Below, piece after piece: positions 44,816-53,305 of a stretch of 53,450 nt of DNA. Both the position numbers and the translations under genes were made by a program. The notes below the pieces were generated by a model. That model ran no database searches, had not been told where the DNA came from, and saw only the letters and a list, made by a program, of their open reading frames with translations. Each line of letters opens with the position of its first letter. The stretch's first letter is position 1. Origin of the DNA: an uncultured Lachnospiraceae bacterium (GTDB lineage Bacteria > Bacillota > Clostridia > Lachnospirales > Lachnospiraceae); assembly GCA_947625465.1 (NCBI GenBank), contig CANQOK010000010.1, positions 1-53,450 on the forward strand. The letters are read 5' to 3'.

Positions 44816-46633
44816 CTATTTCGCACTCGGCAATTCATAGTGCGGATCCCCCGTTTTCTCTACTTCGATCTGTACGGCTGATTCCTGCGCGCAGATCAGA
44901 TACGCGTCTTTTTCCAGTTCCTGATAACTACCCCCAATTATATCAGTGATCGCTTCACCGTGCAACCGCAAAATAAACCAGCTGTCCCCCGCCGTACCGA
45001 AGACATTCAGGAGAATCCTGTCGTCTGTCCGATGATCCTGATAATCCAGCGCCAGAAAATTCCGCACCCGTTCATCGCTTTCCGATAAGGTCGTCTTGGT
45101 AAACAAATGATAATTCTTCCAATATGTATTCACAACGCTGGTAAATTCTTCGCTGTAGATCTCCCAGCGGTCCGTATCGGATTCCGGCCACACGATTTTC
45201 TTCATATCCAGCTGAATATTGGAATATCCCAGCGCGCTCTCTATGCTTCTTAACCGAAGATTGTCCAGATAGGTATGTCCGGAGCCGTCATGCGTAACCG
45301 CCTGCGCCGTCACATTATCCGTACAGTATTCCACGATCGGGCGGTCCGGATCATACGGCAGGGTAACCGTTCTCAGATTTTCAAATAAACTTGCCTTTTC
45401 AATGGTTTCCATCTGTTCCAGCTGTTCTTCGGTTACATACGCCGCGCTGTACTGATAGCCGCTGTTTAACGACTGAAACAGATTATAGTCCTGCCGCAGC
45501 TTGATCGCCACCGGAACATTTGTCTTATTCTCCAGAGACAGCCCCATTTCCCCGTGATGTTCCTTCAGCTGCTTTAAATAAAAGACCAGATCACCGCCGC
45601 TCGGCTCTACGGAATCCGTATAATCATACTGCGGGATTGCCAGACAGGACAGCTTAAGCTGGTTGATGTCCGCCACCGAAAGCAGCCCGGGCCATATAAT
45701 ATCCCGAAATACGCCGACCTGGCTCTGACTGTAGATCCGCATCATTTCGTCCTGATTCTCGTCCGCGTACCCGGGGAAATTCGTGATAGATACATTCTGG
45801 GCGTTAATGATCGGATAGATCTCATAGGAATGCATTTCCGTCATCATACCGTCCAAAATGCCGATTCCCGTACTGTCCTCCATAAAGGTTCCGTTTACCG
45901 CAAAGACATCGGCATATCCCGTATTGTTTCTCCATATCAGAGCCGGATGGTACTCATTATCGATCTGATCCGCGTCCATCATGCCTGCCATATACGTTTT
46001 CGTACCGCTTAATGTAATATACCAGGGAACAGACAGATCCATATCCTGCCGCCTCTGTTCCTCCTCTGTCGTGGCCTCATACATGATCGCACCGCCTAAG
46101 AAAAATCCCTCATAAAGGTGCACGCCCCGTATTTCCGTTTCAGGATTCGCAACCGAATTGATCCCGAGCAGTTCCTTCAGCCCGGCGTTATCGGAAATAA
46201 CATAGGGACTGGGCAGGCTGCAGAATACCATCGCCACGCCTTCTTTATTCAGTGCCGTCAGTTTTTCCGTATCCCCATTTATATTCAGAGCCGAAGAATC
46301 CAAGAGGATCACTTCCGGTTTTGCCGCCGATTTTAATGTGTAAGCGCCCAGACTGTCATAACTGAACAGATCCCGTTTTGTATAGCGGCACCATTGTTCC
46401 ACAACTCCGCTAATCTTTCCCTCCGGGTTGCCGATGAACACGACGTCATCCGCATGCTCCGCCTGTTCCGAATCCATTTCCCAGGCGGAATCTGCCTTTA
46501 ACTCCGGTTTGTCCGCATATTCATTTGTATCATAATCATTCATCCACTCTTTTACGACCTGCGAAAACTGAAACATAAACAGCAGTACAAGCATCATGAT
46601 CGTAATAATGATGTAATTTCTGCGCGAAACCAT
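44816..46633 (-). CDS. DUF2194-like extracytoplasmic protein of the Pel operon
   Basis: The protein has 605 residues, with one N-terminal anchor (about 7-26) and the rest outside. The sequence has the DUF2194/COG4878 appearance (VVFIGNPEGKISGVVEQWCRY, LIWRNNTGYADVFAVNG, YPIINAQNVSITNFPGY). These proteins sit beside pelF and pelG in Gram-positive clusters; a polymer-modifying, PelA-like role is an inference. No clear catalytic motif was identified. It lies 37 nt before pelF and 19 nt after the upstream gene. Confidence 0.78.
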   Translation of the reverse strand: MVSRRNYIIITIMMLVLLFMFQFSQVVKEWMNDYDTNEYADKPELKADSAWEMDSEQAEHADDVVFIGNPEGKISGVVEQWCRYTKRDLFSYDSLGAYTLKSAAKPEVILLDSSALNINGDTEKLTALNKEGVAMVFCSLPSPYVISDNAGLKELLGINSVANPETEIRGVHLYEGFFLGGAIMYEATTEEEQRRQDMDLSVPWYITLSGTKTYMAGMMDADQIDNEYHPALIWRNNTGYADVFAVNGTFMEDSTGIGILDGMMTEMHSYEIYPIINAQNVSITNFPGYADENQDEMMRIYSQSQVGVFRDIIWPGLLSVADINQLKLSCLAIPQYDYTDSVEPSGGDLVFYLKQLKEHHGEMGLSLENKTNVPVAIKLRQDYNLFQSLNSGYQYSAAYVTEEQLEQMETIEKASLFENLRTVTLPYDPDRPIVEYCTDNVTAQAVTHDGSGHTYLDNLRLRSIESALGYSNIQLDMKKIVWPESDTDRWEIYSEEFTSVVNTYWKNYHLFTKTTLSESDERVRNFLALDYQDHRTDDRILLNVFGTAGDSWFILRLHGEAITDIIGGSYQELEKDAYLICAQESAVQIEVEKTGDPHYELPSAK

Positions 46634-46652
46634 GATCTATGCGGCTCCTTTC

Positions 46653-49328
46653 TCAATTCATCCCGTTCTCCGGCGCGGCCGCGGTCGTACCCGGAACTGC
46701 TTCTGTGGCCGTGCCCGGGATGGTTCCTGCTGTTGCGCCCGGGACTGTGCCTGCAGTCGTGCCCGGAATTGTGCCTGTGGTCGTGCCCGGAACTGTGCCC
46801 GTAGTCGTGCCCGGAATTGTGCCTGTAGTCGTGCCCGGGACGGTTCCTCCGGTCATACCCGGGACGGTTTCTCCGACCGTCCCGCCGGCCGAATCCTCAG
46901 CTCCGTTTTCCTCTCCGGTCAGGTCCATATCCTTGGTCGGCCGGTTCGGCCCGTTATATCCATAATTAATGGCAAAATCATACAGACGGTACGGATTTTG
47001 CTCTATTTTATAACAGATAAACTGATCCGTTTCCAAATAAATCTGCATTTCATTGGGATACATCTGATGAAATCTCTTTGCCCAGAAATACATATGAGAC
47101 ATAACGATCCAACGATTCTCTCCCTCATAGATACCCAGTCCGGTGCCTTTCGGAACATTGTTGTCCGCGCCGGCCGCGGAAACGGTCTGCCCGCTGCCGT
47201 CATAGTGAATGGTATAGTCCAACGGCACTTTCTCGATAAAGAAATATACCGTATCCGTCGGGATCGTGATCATGGCATATTTACCGGCATACTCCATTTC
47301 CCGCAAAAATGTGATCGTCTCATAGTGATATCCGTGATCGATCCCCATCTGCGTCTCATCATTCGCCGATACAATAGTCCATTTAAAATCCGGATTCTCC
47401 CGGATAATATTCGTCAGACAGGTAACCGCCTCATTTGTCTCCAGCGTGGTAATCTCCGGCGGCGTCTTGATCCGCTCCTGATCCCACAGAAACCATACAA
47501 ATGCGCCCAGAGCCGCAAAAGAAGCGAAATTCAGAATCCATTTCTTTTTGAAGAAGCCAAACGGCAGGCACAAAACGCCGTCCACCAGAAGCGCGAAAGC
47601 CGCACACATAGAATAATTATAGTAAATACTACATCTGCCGGGATCCATTAACGCCGGCAGTCCCAACGGCCCCGCAATCAAAAGCACCGACATGAAAACC
47701 ATATGCAGACCTACCGACAGAAGCATCGCCCCGTAACACGGACGGCGCAGCAGAAAATACAATACGCCCAGGAAACACAGCAGGGCGATCCCGCCCAATA
47801 CCACATAGGTATACCACGGCTTTGCATCACGCAGCAGAACCGTCTGGATTCGGGAATCCATATTGTCGTATGCCTTCACCACAAGATCCTGCACTCTCTC
47901 TGTTATACTCTTCTGCGGAACCGGTTCTGTCTCGGGTTCCGGAGCGGCTGTGGTGTCTCCCGGATTCCCCGGCATCTGGCCGCCTCCTGTTCCTTCCTCC
48001 ACGATACCGGAAGAAGCAGTGGTTTCTCCTTCGACAGTGGTTTCTCCTTCGGCCGTCGTCTCATTTTCCGGAGGCGCAGTGGTTTCTTCCTCTTCTTCCT
48101 CCTCCTTGTCATCTCCGCCGGCAATGATACTCATACCCCATCCCAGCGAACCCTGCAGCGGCGTACCGGAAGCAAACGCGATTCCCATCGGCAGCACCGC
48201 GATGATCACACTGATCAGACAAGTCAGAACCACCGGTCCGAAATACTGCTTTCGGAAAAACCAGCCCGCATATCCGACCGCGATTGCGACGCAGAAGATC
48301 CCGGCGATCATGGTCCCGTAAAAATGCACCGCCAGCGTCATGGAAAAGCTCAGCGCAAATCCGACCAGATAAAACCGGGAAGCCCAGCGTTTTCCCTTTT
48401 TCCCTGTTTTCTTTTCCCGGGCAACCTCCCGTCTTCTCGTCTTAAAAAACGCAAAGGCAAAATAGATGGCCGGCAGGATAAACAGGATTCCGAATTCCTG
48501 CGGAAGCGTCGCGAAAAACCGGTAATAGGTACTGGTAGAAAAGTAACTGCCCAGCCCGTATAAAACGACTCCGATATACGGCGCGAATCTGCTTCTGCAG
48601 CACATTTTCAGAAACGCGAGCATTACGATATGTACATAAAGCGTCTGTACGGTAGCCATAACCCGGTAAAGCACATAGGTATCGATCCGGAATACGGTAT
48701 GGATATAATACGAAATACAGTGCGCGCCAAACGGATATACGCCGGCGGCAAAAATATTATTATTTCCCAGTTCATTGGTCCAGTACAGATGCACCGGGAT
48801 ATCCGAAGCCGTATATCCGTACTTTGTGATCATCTGCGTCCCGTATACCCAGAAGATCCCGGCCGTAACCGCCGCAAGCAGCAGGCAGTCCAGCCATTTC
48901 GCCAGAAAAAATCGGCCCAGTTCCCGCGCCGTACGCTTCACAAAACTCCACAGGGCGCTTCCTACCCGGTATATCGCCGTCTTTAATCCAAGCCATCCGC
49001 CGACGATCCGTTTCATATCCCGGCTTAACTGCTTCCACCTCTTTTTTACCGGAATATGATTGAAGCGCATTCTGGCGTAAAGCGCCGGCACTAAAGTCCC
49101 CAGCGTCAGCGTAAACCAGTTGGAGATATGTAACAGCTGCAGAATAAATACCAGATTCATGGCATAAAAATTACCGACGGTAAAATATACCAGAAACCGC
49201 TCTGACAGCATCGGTTTCTTTTCTTTTAGTTTCCTGCCAAAAACAAACGCGGGCAGAATAACAGAAATCAGGGTATAAGCAGAAAAGACAGCCGCAAACT
49301 GTAAAATTGTAAGCAATTTCATCGACAT
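46653..49328 (-). CDS. Large polytopic membrane protein (GT-C-like) with octapeptide-repeat tail
   Basis: The 891-residue protein has about 14 membrane helices. The SDIPVHLYWTNEL loop after a helix resembles the first external loop of GT-C glycosyltransferases, with an acidic residue that may be catalytic. Two low-complexity outer segments stand out: a Glu/Thr-rich stretch (about 400-470) and a C-terminal tail of eight near-identical octapeptides (consensus GTxPGTTT, about 820-885). The function is probably sugar transfer or polymer handling at the membrane; the family is not identified. GGAGG precedes the ATG. It lies between pelE and the DUF2194 gene. Confidence 0.8.
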   Translation of the reverse strand: MSMKLLTILQFAAVFSAYTLISVILPAFVFGRKLKEKKPMLSERFLVYFTVGNFYAMNLVFILQLLHISNWFTLTLGTLVPALYARMRFNHIPVKKRWKQLSRDMKRIVGGWLGLKTAIYRVGSALWSFVKRTARELGRFFLAKWLDCLLLAAVTAGIFWVYGTQMITKYGYTASDIPVHLYWTNELGNNNIFAAGVYPFGAHCISYYIHTVFRIDTYVLYRVMATVQTLYVHIVMLAFLKMCCRSRFAPYIGVVLYGLGSYFSTSTYYRFFATLPQEFGILFILPAIYFAFAFFKTRRREVAREKKTGKKGKRWASRFYLVGFALSFSMTLAVHFYGTMIAGIFCVAIAVGYAGWFFRKQYFGPVVLTCLISVIIAVLPMGIAFASGTPLQGSLGWGMSIIAGGDDKEEEEEEETTAPPENETTAEGETTVEGETTASSGIVEEGTGGGQMPGNPGDTTAAPEPETEPVPQKSITERVQDLVVKAYDNMDSRIQTVLLRDAKPWYTYVVLGGIALLCFLGVLYFLLRRPCYGAMLLSVGLHMVFMSVLLIAGPLGLPALMDPGRCSIYYNYSMCAAFALLVDGVLCLPFGFFKKKWILNFASFAALGAFVWFLWDQERIKTPPEITTLETNEAVTCLTNIIRENPDFKWTIVSANDETQMGIDHGYHYETITFLREMEYAGKYAMITIPTDTVYFFIEKVPLDYTIHYDGSGQTVSAAGADNNVPKGTGLGIYEGENRWIVMSHMYFWAKRFHQMYPNEMQIYLETDQFICYKIEQNPYRLYDFAINYGYNGPNRPTKDMDLTGEENGAEDSAGGTVGETVPGMTGGTVPGTTTGTIPGTTTGTVPGTTTGTIPGTTAGTVPGATAGTIPGTATEAVPGTTAAAPENGMN
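46680..46871. repeat. In-frame 24-bp tandem repeat array
   Basis: Eight 24-bp units encode the octapeptide tail of the large membrane protein. The five central units are nearly identical and the outer ones are more diverged. The Thr/Pro/Gly-rich tail is a likely spacer in the cell wall, and the copy number may vary between strains. Confidence 0.88.
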
Positions 49329-49368
49329 GTCCGATACCTCCTGACAAACTCCGCATAACCAGCCGGTC

Positions 49369-50298
49369 TTACATAAATACCCGGATCAGTTCAAGCGTCT
49401 CATTGTCAATGATCACATTGGAACTGCGCAGTTCTTTCATTACCCGGAAAAATTCGTCCCGTTCTCCGCTGGTAAAATACAGCTTTAACTGGCAGGTATA
49501 GCTGGAAAGCGTATTCGGGAATTGCTCCGCCGCACGTTCACACCATTTTTTACAGTTGACAAAATCTTCTGTTTCCAAGAGCCGCAGACATACGTTTTCG
49601 TAATTTGTGCTGCTCATATAATTCCGGTTTGCCGCAAATCCGATCTCCGTGACGCGATCCATGATATCCGCAAAGGATTTCTGTTCCATATCGGTAAAAA
49701 CCCGCTGCACCAGCACCCGGTTCATATAGTCCTGTAAGATCATACAGTGCTCCGCAATCAGATCGTTATCCTTATCTTTATCCTCCGCCTCATTTTCCTC
49801 CTGAATCTGCTGGTAATTCTTCTGGACGTTCGCACGGAAATCATTCAGAGAATCCTGCAGGACAGAGGCCGCGTAATGGGAAGTCTCCGAATCCTCGCTG
49901 TTTAACGCAAGCGAGATCGCCGCCAGCGACTTCTGAATATCCCCGCGCACCACGTTCATCATCAGCTCCCGCAGATTTCCGCGGTCCGTGATCGCAATCG
50001 CTTCTTCCAGAGGCACCATATTGCGTTCCCGTTCTTCGTCCGCATGCATATAAGTGGCGACTCTTTCCTTACTGAAAATAACGTCTTCCAGATCCACCTG
50101 CTGCGAAAACAGAATTCCGTACAGCAGATAACTGAATATGAAAAAACATGGCCCCACCAGCGGACACAGCAGCATAACCGCTGTTTTGATCAAAAAGCTT
50201 CTGGAACGGGCCCGCTTCTTCAGCAGATTCCAGATGACATAGATCAATACCACCAGCAGATTGATGATCAGCAGCCAGATAAACCCCCGAAATGTCAT
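49369..50298 (-). CDS. pelE: PelE-like membrane protein
   Basis: The 309-residue protein has two N-terminal membrane helices (about 5-25 and 35-66) followed by a cytoplasmic helical region with TPR-like pairs (CLRLLETEDFVNCKKWCERAAEQFPNTLSSYTCQLKLYF). This is the layout of PelE, which partners PelD in the inner-membrane Pel synthase complex. The assignment rests on layout and position, since PelE sequences diverge strongly. The ATG overlaps the pelD stop by 4 nt. Confidence 0.7.
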   Translation of the reverse strand: MTFRGFIWLLIINLLVVLIYVIWNLLKKRARSRSFLIKTAVMLLCPLVGPCFFIFSYLLYGILFSQQVDLEDVIFSKERVATYMHADEERERNMVPLEEAIAITDRGNLRELMMNVVRGDIQKSLAAISLALNSEDSETSHYAASVLQDSLNDFRANVQKNYQQIQEENEAEDKDKDNDLIAEHCMILQDYMNRVLVQRVFTDMEQKSFADIMDRVTEIGFAANRNYMSSTNYENVCLRLLETEDFVNCKKWCERAAEQFPNTLSSYTCQLKLYFTSGERDEFFRVMKELRSSNVIIDNETLELIRVFM

Positions 50299-52637
50299 AA
50301 CATGATCTCCTCTGTCATTTTACTGGTATAGCCCAGCTGGGCAAACCGGTTAATAACGATCTCCGCGTCAGCGGGCTTTGTATTTGCCAGCAATACATAC
50401 AGTCCGCCATCTTCCAATGTCCCCAGGTAGTCCGTCTGACGCAGCTTCGCAGTCAAAAGCGCAGCCGCATCACTGTACTGCTCCGGCTGTACAAAAAGCT
50501 GCAGCAGCGTACATTCTACCAAATCCTTTCTCTTCGCGTTCATATAGGCGTGTACCAGGGACGTAAACGCATCGGTTTCCATAATACGGGTGCCTCCCCT
50601 GTAGCGCTTATCCTCCAGCGCTTCCAGATACCGGTTGGCACGCAGAACCGCATTCTGAATCAGATAGCTGACAACCACGAACAGGTTTGCCTGTCCCAGT
50701 GTCATGCTTTCCCACGGGATTCCCCAGGCCATCACGATCATCTGCATCCCGCCGTTTTCAAAAATGGCGTTTGCCATCAGCGGGTACCGCTTATCCATGG
50801 TCCGGTTAATATATACCTTCTGACTCATCAGCGTTTCGTATACCTCGCCCATTTCCGTATATTTAATGGAATTCCCCAGTTCTCTGGCTCTGGCGGAAGT
50901 AGAAGAAAACAGTCTGGCGTAATCCGCGTTGGATACCTGATAGATCGCCACATCCTCGCTTCCCAGCAGTTTAGAGAGGATCTCCGCCGCGTAGAACAGA
51001 ACTTCCTCCGGCGTATACTGATCCAGCGTAGAGGTAATGTTATAGATCTTCCCTACGCTGTCGTTCTGATTTACGATCTGTACTTCCAGAGCATCCTTCA
51101 CCCGCACATTACTCTTATTGATATCCCGGATATCGTCCAGCTGGGCGTTCAGGTACTCCGTACTTTCCTGCGACTCGCTCCGCATCTCCCGCAGCTGATC
51201 GCGCATATAGCCCACGACCAGACCCAGAATAAACAACTGGGCGATCCATACATATGTGTTATAATCCAGGAAAACTTCAAATCCCGATCGGGTATACATC
51301 TGTCGGAAGCAATAACCCGCCACTGCCAGTACGGCGGAAAACGTGGCCTGCTGCTGGCCGTATACAATGGCAAATAACAGCACATACAACAGATAAAAGT
51401 CCAGATTGCTGAAATATTCGCTTCCCACCGCGCGGTTATTCAGCATAAAAAACGGAATAAAACAGATCAGATTCTCAATAAAAGGAACCAGAGCGCGGAG
51501 CAGCCAGCCAGACTTCTCCAGAAACCGCTTCCACCAGGGGATCAGCGATTTCTCTCCGGTCAGAAAAACTTCTTTGTTTTTTACCATATGATTGGCCATC
51601 TTCTCTACGGTAGGCTCAATCTGATTAAAGATTTTGACGCCAAATTCACTGTCATACAGCTGATTGGACAGGATACAGCGGGAATTGCCGCTTTCCTGCA
51701 GGCGCACGATCCGGATCCCGCCGTTTTTCTCCTGCTCGGCGTTGATATTTTCTTCCTCGCCGGGCTGCGCGTCCGCAGTTGCAAGTTCACCGTTTTCGGA
51801 TTCCGGCTGACCTTCTCCGGCATTCTCCGCCTTAGCCTTTCGGGCGGCCTTTCTCTTATCCTTATCCAGCCGTTCTTCCGCAGCTGTCATGTACTTTCGC
51901 ACAAGCTGTGCCAGTTCCAGTTCATTGATCTCTTCCGAAGACGAAAGATGATACAGAAACTGATTGTGTTTCTCGCATACCAGGACGCGGTAAATAAATT
52001 CAATCGCGTCCGCTTCATACAACAGTGAGAACCGATTGTTGGCATGGATAGAAATGGTGTCGGACTCCAGCGCTTCCATACACATGGAGGCGCAGATATT
52101 ATTGATATTCTTTCTCTCCATCGGAATACTGTAATAGTGATCCAGACGCAGCACCACAATATCCAGATTCCTGGTCCTGCGGTAAATATCGCACATTTCC
52201 TCTGCCTGGGCCAGCGCCATGGCGCGGAATCCCACCGCGGAGGTCTCTTCCTCTTCTGTTATATTGTTCGGGTGATTGTTGGAAAAAACTTCCTGAGAAG
52301 ATAAAAACAGAAATCTGCCTTCGCTGGTCACGGAATGCGCCATCAGCAGATTCATCAGACTGGAAGAAAACCGTACGGATTCCCGCCGTTCGTCCTGCCA
52401 CTGAAAGATCGGATCGTGGATCCCCAGAAATATAGTCATATCCGGATTCACGCTGTCGAATACATCGCTTAAGCAATCGCTGTCGTACGGAAAGTCATAG
52501 CGTTCAAATACTTTCCCATACCACTGATTCTTATACCGGTCGCCCGTCAGAAGATAAATCCGATGCCCTTCTTTATTCAACTTGATGATCATCTGATTCA
52601 TGAGCGAGCATGAACCGCCAACTAACAAAATATTCAT
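50295..52637 (-). CDS. pelD: PelD with N-terminal SDR-epimerase-like domain; probable c-di-GMP receptor
   Basis: The protein has 780 residues; the ATG at 52637 follows AGGAGAAGGCGG. Residues about 1-330 look like an extended SDR/NAD-epimerase (MNILLVGGSCSLM in place of the classic TGxxGxxG; the end is charged). Four membrane helices (about 377-480), a coiled coil, a GAF domain (about 535-660) and a degenerate GGDEF domain (about 686-780) follow. The c-di-GMP-binding RxxD site is intact (RQTD, 733-736), but the cyclase signature is replaced by EDGGL, so it should bind and not make c-di-GMP. In the Pel system PelD activates polymer synthesis when c-di-GMP binds. It is fused to an SDR, as I recall for some Gram-positive PelDs. 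Confidence 0.86.
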   Translation of the reverse strand: MNILLVGGSCSLMNQMIIKLNKEGHRIYLLTGDRYKNQWYGKVFERYDFPYDSDCLSDVFDSVNPDMTIFLGIHDPIFQWQDERRESVRFSSSLMNLLMAHSVTSEGRFLFLSSQEVFSNNHPNNITEEEETSAVGFRAMALAQAEEMCDIYRRTRNLDIVVLRLDHYYSIPMERKNINNICASMCMEALESDTISIHANNRFSLLYEADAIEFIYRVLVCEKHNQFLYHLSSSEEINELELAQLVRKYMTAAEERLDKDKRKAARKAKAENAGEGQPESENGELATADAQPGEEENINAEQEKNGGIRIVRLQESGNSRCILSNQLYDSEFGVKIFNQIEPTVEKMANHMVKNKEVFLTGEKSLIPWWKRFLEKSGWLLRALVPFIENLICFIPFFMLNNRAVGSEYFSNLDFYLLYVLLFAIVYGQQQATFSAVLAVAGYCFRQMYTRSGFEVFLDYNTYVWIAQLFILGLVVGYMRDQLREMRSESQESTEYLNAQLDDIRDINKSNVRVKDALEVQIVNQNDSVGKIYNITSTLDQYTPEEVLFYAAEILSKLLGSEDVAIYQVSNADYARLFSSTSARARELGNSIKYTEMGEVYETLMSQKVYINRTMDKRYPLMANAIFENGGMQMIVMAWGIPWESMTLGQANLFVVVSYLIQNAVLRANRYLEALEDKRYRGGTRIMETDAFTSLVHAYMNAKRKDLVECTLLQLFVQPEQYSDAAALLTAKLRQTDYLGTLEDGGLYVLLANTKPADAEIVINRFAQLGYTSKMTEEIML

Positions 52638-52650
52638 AATCCGCCTTCTC

Positions 52651-52917
52651 CTAAATGATCCCCTGCGCCTGCAGCTGCGAAATAAACTGTTTGACATCCG
52701 CCAGCGCTTCATGGCAGGGGATCTCATATACCGTGTGCAGTTCCTCCGCGATCTGCTTCGTCTTCCAGCCTTCGCTTATCCTGTTCCAGATCCGTACGCC
52801 CACTGCGTTCATTAAAACGGGCTTCCGGTATGGGCAGCCTGACTGCTCCATATCCAACAGCCAGTACATCCCTGCTGCCTGCCGCAGCTGATATCGTTCC
52901 TGTTTCCGCTCCTGCAT
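52651..52917 (-). CDS. PqqD-like (RRE) protein heading the Pel operon
   Basis: The 88-residue soluble protein has the PqqD pattern: strand pairs at about 9-35, MNAVGVRIWNRI (36-47), and a helical end (IAEELHTVYEIP, then DVKQFISQLQAQGI). PqqD domains bind leader peptides in peptide pathways, and their role in a Pel operon is not known to me. It lies 13 nt before pelD. The ATG at 52917 has GGGGG about 9 nt upstream, and a candidate promoter lies at 52980-53007. A regulatory or recruiting role is possible. Confidence 0.75.
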   Translation of the reverse strand: MQERKQERYQLRQAAGMYWLLDMEQSGCPYRKPVLMNAVGVRIWNRISEGWKTKQIAEELHTVYEIPCHEALADVKQFISQLQAQGII

Positions 52918-52958
52918 ATTCTGATAACCCCCGCTTGCTCGATCATGCTAAATTCCAT

Positions 52959-52970
52959 GATAACATTATC
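52959..52970. promoter_or_regulatory. Palindrome at the predicted start of the Pel transcript
   Basis: GATAACATTATC is an inverted repeat with a 2-bp centre, located at the expected transcription start. It could be an operator. Confidence 0.3.
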
Positions 52971-52979
52971 CGTCAAAAA

Positions 52980-53007
52980 ATTCTATGTTTTTTTACATTT
53001 TTCACAA
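52980..53007 (-). promoter_or_regulatory. Candidate promoter of the Pel operon
   Basis: TTGTGA (53002-53007), 16 bp, TAGAAT (52980-52985) on the minus strand. No c-di-GMP riboswitch was recognised in the 115-bp gap. Confidence 0.45.
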
Positions 53008-53032
53008 TGTTTTTTATCTTTTTCATAAACGC

Positions 53033-53305
53033 TTACTGCTGGATCGAAGCATAATAGGTATAGCGGTCCCTGCCCTGTTCTTTGGAAGCATACAGCGCCT
53101 CGTCCGCCTGATCCACCAGTTTCTTTAAGTCATACCCGCTGACTCCCGCCGTCGTAACGCCGATGCTGGCCGAAATCCAGGCTTTTTTATTGCCGTCCGT
53201 ATATGTAATATGCAGCTTTTCATGCAGGAGCTGTAAGGTCTGTTCCAGCAGGACAACATTAATATTCTTTACCAGGATGCAGAATTCGTCGCCGCGCGGC
53301 TTTGG
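53033..53305 (-). pseudogene. C-terminal half of a GGDEF diguanylate cyclase, truncated
   Basis: The minus-strand frame reads a GGDEF C-terminal half: PRGDEFCIL, then WISASIGVTT, LVDQADEALYASKEQGRDRY, ending ASIQQ and TAA. The signature reads RGDEF instead of GGDEF. Upstream of it the frame hits a stop codon (TAA, about 53315) inside unrelated hairpin DNA, so the N-terminal half is missing. The gene is broken here, by an insertion or by a mis-join of the assembly. An intact version upstream of the Pel operon could have supplied c-di-GMP to PelD. Confidence 0.72.

Noticed and set aside
46680-46871. Regular 24-bp repeats that could suggest a CRISPR array
   Set aside because: There are no spacers; units are directly joined and in frame with the membrane protein, encoding an octapeptide repeat. 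No cas genes are in the window.
50295-52637. Active diguanylate cyclase in the C-terminus of PelD
   Set aside because: The GGDEF signature is replaced by EDGGL and the GTP-binding residues are not present; only the RxxD site remains.
52918-53032. c-di-GMP riboswitch ahead of the Pel operon
   Set aside because: The gap is AT-rich and only 115 bp; none of the conserved GEMM elements could be seen.
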